In this document: positions 59,851-64,000 of the stretch, in pieces
Layout of the letters: every line of letters begins with the position of its first letter
Position numbering within the stretch: the first letter of the stretch is position 1
Assembly (NCBI RefSeq): GCF_014633365.1
Contig: NC_068347.1
Location: 24,450,433-24,514,432, forward strand
From: Diospyros lotus
Lineage: Eukaryota > Streptophyta > Magnoliopsida > Ericales > Ebenaceae
DNA: 64,000 bases
Reading direction: 5' to 3'
The notes under the pieces: model-generated
The model's database searches: none
What the model saw: the letters and a program-made list of their open reading frames with translations, nothing else
Told to the model about the DNA's origin: nothing
Program-made: the position numbers and the translations under genes

Positions 59851-61421
59851 TTTTGATTTTTAAAAAGCCATAAATCCTTGCATAGATCCACTTGTCCTTG
59901 ATATGTTGTCTCAAACCCTCGTTTCCTTTCAGAAATAACATATACCATTTCTTTTCTCAAAATCCCCAATCTTTGCGACTGCAACTCCTTAATTCAAATC
60001 CCTAATCTCAAGTCTTTTCTTCAGTTAGTTTTTAATGAAGAAATTTAAACAGTTAATTACCGATTCATGATTTTATGCTATTTTAATATCTTTAGAATAT
60101 TAGAAATTGCCAATCATATATTTATATAACATTATCAGTAACAATATTATATTTTGTATATAAATTTTTGAAGCAACAAACCAATGAACCACCATTGTGA
60201 AGTAGTGAACCAATAGTAGTCCAACTGGTTCGATAATTAGACCAGTTTTAAGTTAATAATATAAATAAATGAAAAATAAAGTAATATGACAAAATCCTAA
60301 TTGCAAACTTCTAACAAAAGTGGAGATATAAAATTCAAACCGCGTTTTTATATAAAAAATAAATTATCAAATACAGGTGAAAGAAGACAATTTATATCAT
60401 CGTGTTCTATCGACAGACAAGAGTAGATGAAGAGCTATAACAGACCAGAAACACTTTTTTAAGGTTGATAAATTGATTCATGAAAACTGTTTTCAAAAAT
60501 AAACTCACAATAAACACTAATTTCAAAAACAATCAACACATATTATACTGGTTCTAAAAATCATTACCCTTTTGAAGATAAAATCTAGGCAAAAACAAAA
60601 GTGTTTCTCAATAAGAACAAAATATATAGCAACAACGTCACAACAAATAATCAAACATAAACATGAGTCACAAAGATGAACCCACGTCTGACGAGACTTG
60701 AGGCAAGAAACTTGCTCTCTTCCATCAGCTGAATCATCCATTATGTTATGTTCCCTGTCACTGGTGTTTGCTACAGACTGAAAATTGTCAAGACATCCAT
60801 GAAAATAATGCCGCATCTTTCAGATAATATGACCTGTCAAAAGCTAACCTAAGAGACACCCCCACTAGCCAACCGTAATGTAACTAATAACCCACCATAT
60901 ATCAAGCAAACCTTCCTCTCCCACTAGGTAAGTTGGCCAATCATTTTTATTATCTATGGTCTTTATCTTTTATAATATAACTAATACATAAATTTACTTC
61001 CTACCCATAAATGTCAATGGACTCCAGCATTGCATTGTTCATATGGTTATTCCCAATTTAAATGGATCAGATAATGTATCAAAGTGGCATAGCACAAGCC
61101 AAACTGAATCCCTCTAAATTTCTGAAGCCATCTGGATAGCAATCCCCTTGTTCACTCAAAAATAAAGAGAAATCCACATATCTACATTTTGTGTACATTA
61201 TAAACTCAAATCACATTATAACTAACATCAATTTCTAGAGAACATAAGTTAAGGGTAAATAAACTACTACCAATAAATTACAGACAGCTGTACTTTAAGA
61301 TAACAGACACGACAAGGTAGTAGCATGACGCAATACAAGGTTGAAAGAAGTATTAAAGTTTAGGATAACTATTCCTTTTTTCTTTTTTTTTTTTCATCTA
61401 GCCATGTTCTAACCTCAGCAG
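59851..61421. other. Intergenic, including the probable 3' UTR of the DEK gene
   Basis: AT-rich with no recognised protein. A 97-residue minus-strand open stretch at 60523-60816 has no motif I know. 61200-61421 is likely the 3' untranslated region of the DEK gene. Confidence 0.45.
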
Positions 61422-63765
61422 TCAAGCCTCAACACCTTGTCTGGAAGGTTCGGTCTCGTCTTTCTCGGCATCGGCATCGGCATCGGCATCGGCATCGGCA
61501 TCGCCTTCATCTTCCTCATCATCGGCTTCATCAGCTAGTTTGGTAAGTTCATCCTGAATCATGAGCTTAATCGAAGACTTCCTGGGAGTAAGATCCAACT
61601 TAAATCTCCCAGCTGCAAGAAGGGGAAGGTTTTTTAATACACAAGTGAGAACATCATAATTTAGTAACTAAGGGCTCTGTATCTCAAAAGAGTAAATCTC
61701 CCAGCTGCAAGAGGGGGAAGGTTTTTTAACGCACAAGTGAGAAAATCATAATTTAGTAACTAAGGGCTCTGTATCTCAAAAGAGCTTCAATGTGCCGTCT
61801 GATAAGCAAACAAGCTATGCTGTCTGTGTTATGCTTGACATATCAATGACACCAATAGCATTTACAAATATCAGAAAAATATAGGAGGCCATTCAGAAAG
61901 AGACACATCTTCCCATAGAAGTTCATCAATAAGGGTCATGCAGGTCATCGGAAAAATGAAAAGGCCACGCCATTCCCATATCCATCTCTAGGGTGCAACA
62001 TTTTTTCACCCTGGCAAGTTACTAACGAAATATCTAGAACTTGAATATTGTGAAAAGTTCCAAACACATTCTATTTTTAATGCAACGGGTCAAAATCAAA
62101 GAGATCTTAGGTTCAAAAACTCAATTTGACAGAGTATCATGCCAATGATTTGGGCAAATAGTTAAAAAAGGCGGCGTACCTAGTTGTTTCAAGATGTCAG
62201 TGAAAGTAGCCTGCAAATAGCAACAACAATTAAAGTTGCATCATCACATAATTAAGGAAATCATCAGTGGATAAAAACAAAGTTTTTTTTTTTTAAAAAA
62301 AAATAAAGACACAGGCATTAGAAGAGGGTAACTAGTGTAGCTTTTTACCAGGACCTGATCTAAGTGACTTCTATTCCTACTAGACCTGGGGAGACCCAGA
62401 TGAGCTATATTGTGCACTTAGCCTCAGGCAAAGATTCAAGTGGAGGTTCACTTGCATTCCCAAGTTACGGTCCAGCTAGTCACACCCAACAACAAACAAG
62501 AAGAACTTGACTGCCTTCCCACAACAAGAACAAAAGGAAGCTGGTTTTGCAATGGCAAACACCAACAAATAATTTGCATGGAAATAAGTGACACTCCCAA
62601 GAACACGTTGTGAAGGTTTTGTAGAAGGAAAACTTCGTGATCTGAAAAGCCACCACCATCCAATTACAAGACACTGAGATTCAATCTGCTATTTCTTGCC
62701 TTTATATTAATCAAGTTTATGGGATCAGTAATTATGGCAAAGTAAGTCATCTTCAGGATAAGGCCATGATTGTATGTGACAGCATCTAGACATCTTTAGA
62801 GAAAGGATGATCTTCATATCATTGAGATGTCTTTTGCAGCAAAGTTGCTGTACTAGCTTAACATGGTGTGCACAAGATAAAATGTTATTCCAGCCACTAA
62901 GAAACAACTCATTTGATACATAAAAATTCTTAGACCACTAACTAGAAATACAGATCAAATTCTTACCGTGTTGAAGTCCACTTCTTTCAGAATTTCAACA
63001 ATTGCATTTCTGAGTTCATCATCGCTTGGCTTCAATTTATCTTCTTTAGGTTTGTCTTTCCCCGTTGCAACCTTTTTTCCTTCACAAAAATGAACAAAAT
63101 ATTCAGAAAGTTGTTTAAGGTGAAAACTCTTGCACAGATATCTGTGGTTCCCCCTTGGCATGAAATTATATCTGGCCAAATATTGAGTGAATCCCTAGTA
63201 AAATCTTCAGAAGTATCCACACACCACTAATGCTGGAACTTCTGATGAGCAAAACAAAAGAACACAGCAATCCGAGAAAGAAAAAAATTAAAAATATGAA
63301 AAAATACTGACCAGTTTTCTCCTTGGAAGAAGGTTTCTTTGGAGCCAAGGACTTCTGCTTAACAGTCTCAGTTCTCTTCTTCCTTGAGAATGTCTTTGGA
63401 CTTGAATCACTGTTATCATCAACCTTAGGGTGATTTGATGATGATTTTCCAGGCGTTCTTTTAGTGGGTGGACCCGATTTCTTTGGTGTTCTGACTTTCT
63501 TGGATTTTGGTTTTTCTACGGATTCCTTCTTTGCAGATGATTTCTTGGAACCTCGTTTCTTTTTACTTGTGTCCTCTTCGGACTCGTCTTCAAATTCATC
63601 CTTATCCTCTCCACTTTCAGAATGCTGAGGCACATCAGTTTTTGATTTTTCAGGAATACCATTCATAGTTTCTTCCTCCTCTTCTTCTTCTTCATCTGAC
63701 TTGTCTTCTGTTTCCAGAGTTTTATTTTTCTCCCCCTCAGTTGCATCTTCAATCACTTTCTGGCT
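61422..63765 (-). CDS. DEK-domain chromatin protein, 3' exons (5' part outside the window)
   Basis: Four exons with GT-AG borders in consistent phase: 63312-63765, 62967-63079, 62180-62210 (31 nt) and 61422-61612, ending in TGA. Together they give 262 residues. The first exon is highly charged: an acidic run (SDEEEEEEEE), then Lys/Ser-rich basic stretches like nuclear-localisation and DNA-binding tails. The last three encode the DEK C-terminal domain (LKPSDDELRNAIVEILKEVDFNT, ATFTDILKQL, GRFKLDLTPRKSSIKLMIQDELTKL). An acidic tail follows, with six GATGCC repeats giving (DA)n. DEK proteins are nuclear factors that bind DNA and histones and affect chromatin topology. The SAP-like central domain and start would lie beyond 64000. 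Paralogues DEK1-4 cannot be told apart here. Confidence 0.92.
61466..61503 (-). repeat. GATGCC hexanucleotide microsatellite in the last DEK exon
   Basis: Six uninterrupted GATGCC units on the minus strand, in frame as Asp-Ala repeats in the acidic tail. Unit number changes would alter protein length by two residues without a frameshift. Confidence 0.9.
61601..61784 (-). repeat. 92-bp tandem duplication spanning a splice acceptor
   Basis: 61601-61692 and 61693-61784 are adjacent copies with about four differences. Each includes a pyrimidine-rich tract, cttgcag and the first twelve bases of the last DEK exon. The intron thus holds two near-identical acceptors 92 nt apart. Confidence 0.92.
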
Positions 63766-64000
63766 CTGAAACATTTACCACAACAAAGATAAAGGAATGA
63801 CAATGAAACATGTGAAGCAAGATGCAAATAATTGCAGTAAAAACTGATATATGATAGTTTCACATGTGTTAGTTTTCTTTTATTTTAGCTTTCTCAATTT
63901 CCAAGGATAAAACTTTCAAAAACACGTCATTAAGCTTTGCATCTAGGCTATATTAATAAATGCTGCCAGAAGAATGTGGCATGTATAAAAGAAGCCTGAA
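63766..64000 (-). other. DEK intron, running out of the window
   Basis: Upstream of the acceptor (tttcag, read on minus, 63766-63771). AT-rich intron sequence with no further exon seen before the window edge. Confidence 0.6.

Noticed and set aside
60523..60816. 97-codon minus-strand frame downstream of the DEK gene
   Set aside because: No recognisable family, Cys/Ile/Phe-rich chance composition and no splice or promoter context.

Overview
The window is nuclear DNA of a flowering plant, most likely a eudicot. It is AT-rich and dominated by LTR retrotransposons and plant hAT transposons. It holds a nuclear gene for a chloroplast protein-import component and intron-containing DEK-family exons. 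It also carries a 5S-derived Cassandra-type LTR and a PIF/Harbinger MITE. I see no bacterial operons, CRISPR arrays or tRNA genes.

Layout. 1-2.0 kb: repeat-derived and intergenic DNA. 2,019-23,507: one nested retrotransposon block. A Ty3/gypsy chromovirus (LTRs 2,019-2,605 and 22,901-23,507) is split by a second gypsy-type insertion (5,613-17,812), which is itself split by a Ty1/copia element (8,982-13,767). Near its 3' end the chromovirus also carries a very young copia element (19,523-22,869) with two identical LTRs, an open 953-codon pol frame and no gag. 24-30 kb: tandem duplication, a long-inverted-repeat element, and an old copia-type LTR containing a nested solo LTR. 30.2-32.1 kb: two intact host genes on the minus strand, a TIC20-II/V-type chloroplast import protein and a classical GPI-anchored arabinogalactan protein. 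33-61 kb: mostly solo LTRs with clear 5-bp target duplications. This part includes four of one large (2.0-2.8 kb) family and a Cassandra-like solo LTR. It also holds a Tourist-like MITE and a 6.7-kb hAT transposon with an 8-bp target duplication and a broken transposase. A 752-bp deletion derivative of the same hAT family lies inside another solo LTR. 61.4-64.0 kb: the 3' exons of a DEK-domain chromatin protein on the minus strand.

Taken together, three host genes sit in about 60 kb of layered transposon DNA. Insertion order can be read from the nesting: hAT, then a solo LTR inside it; solo LTR, then an hAT derivative inside it; chromovirus, then composite gypsy, then copia. From memory, DEK and TIC20-V are also close neighbours in Arabidopsis (At5g55660 and At5g55710). 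The block may therefore be an ancestral gene neighbourhood expanded by transposons.

Limits: all calls come from reading motifs, splice signals, terminal sequences and target duplications by eye. Divergence, copy number and lineage names are not computed.
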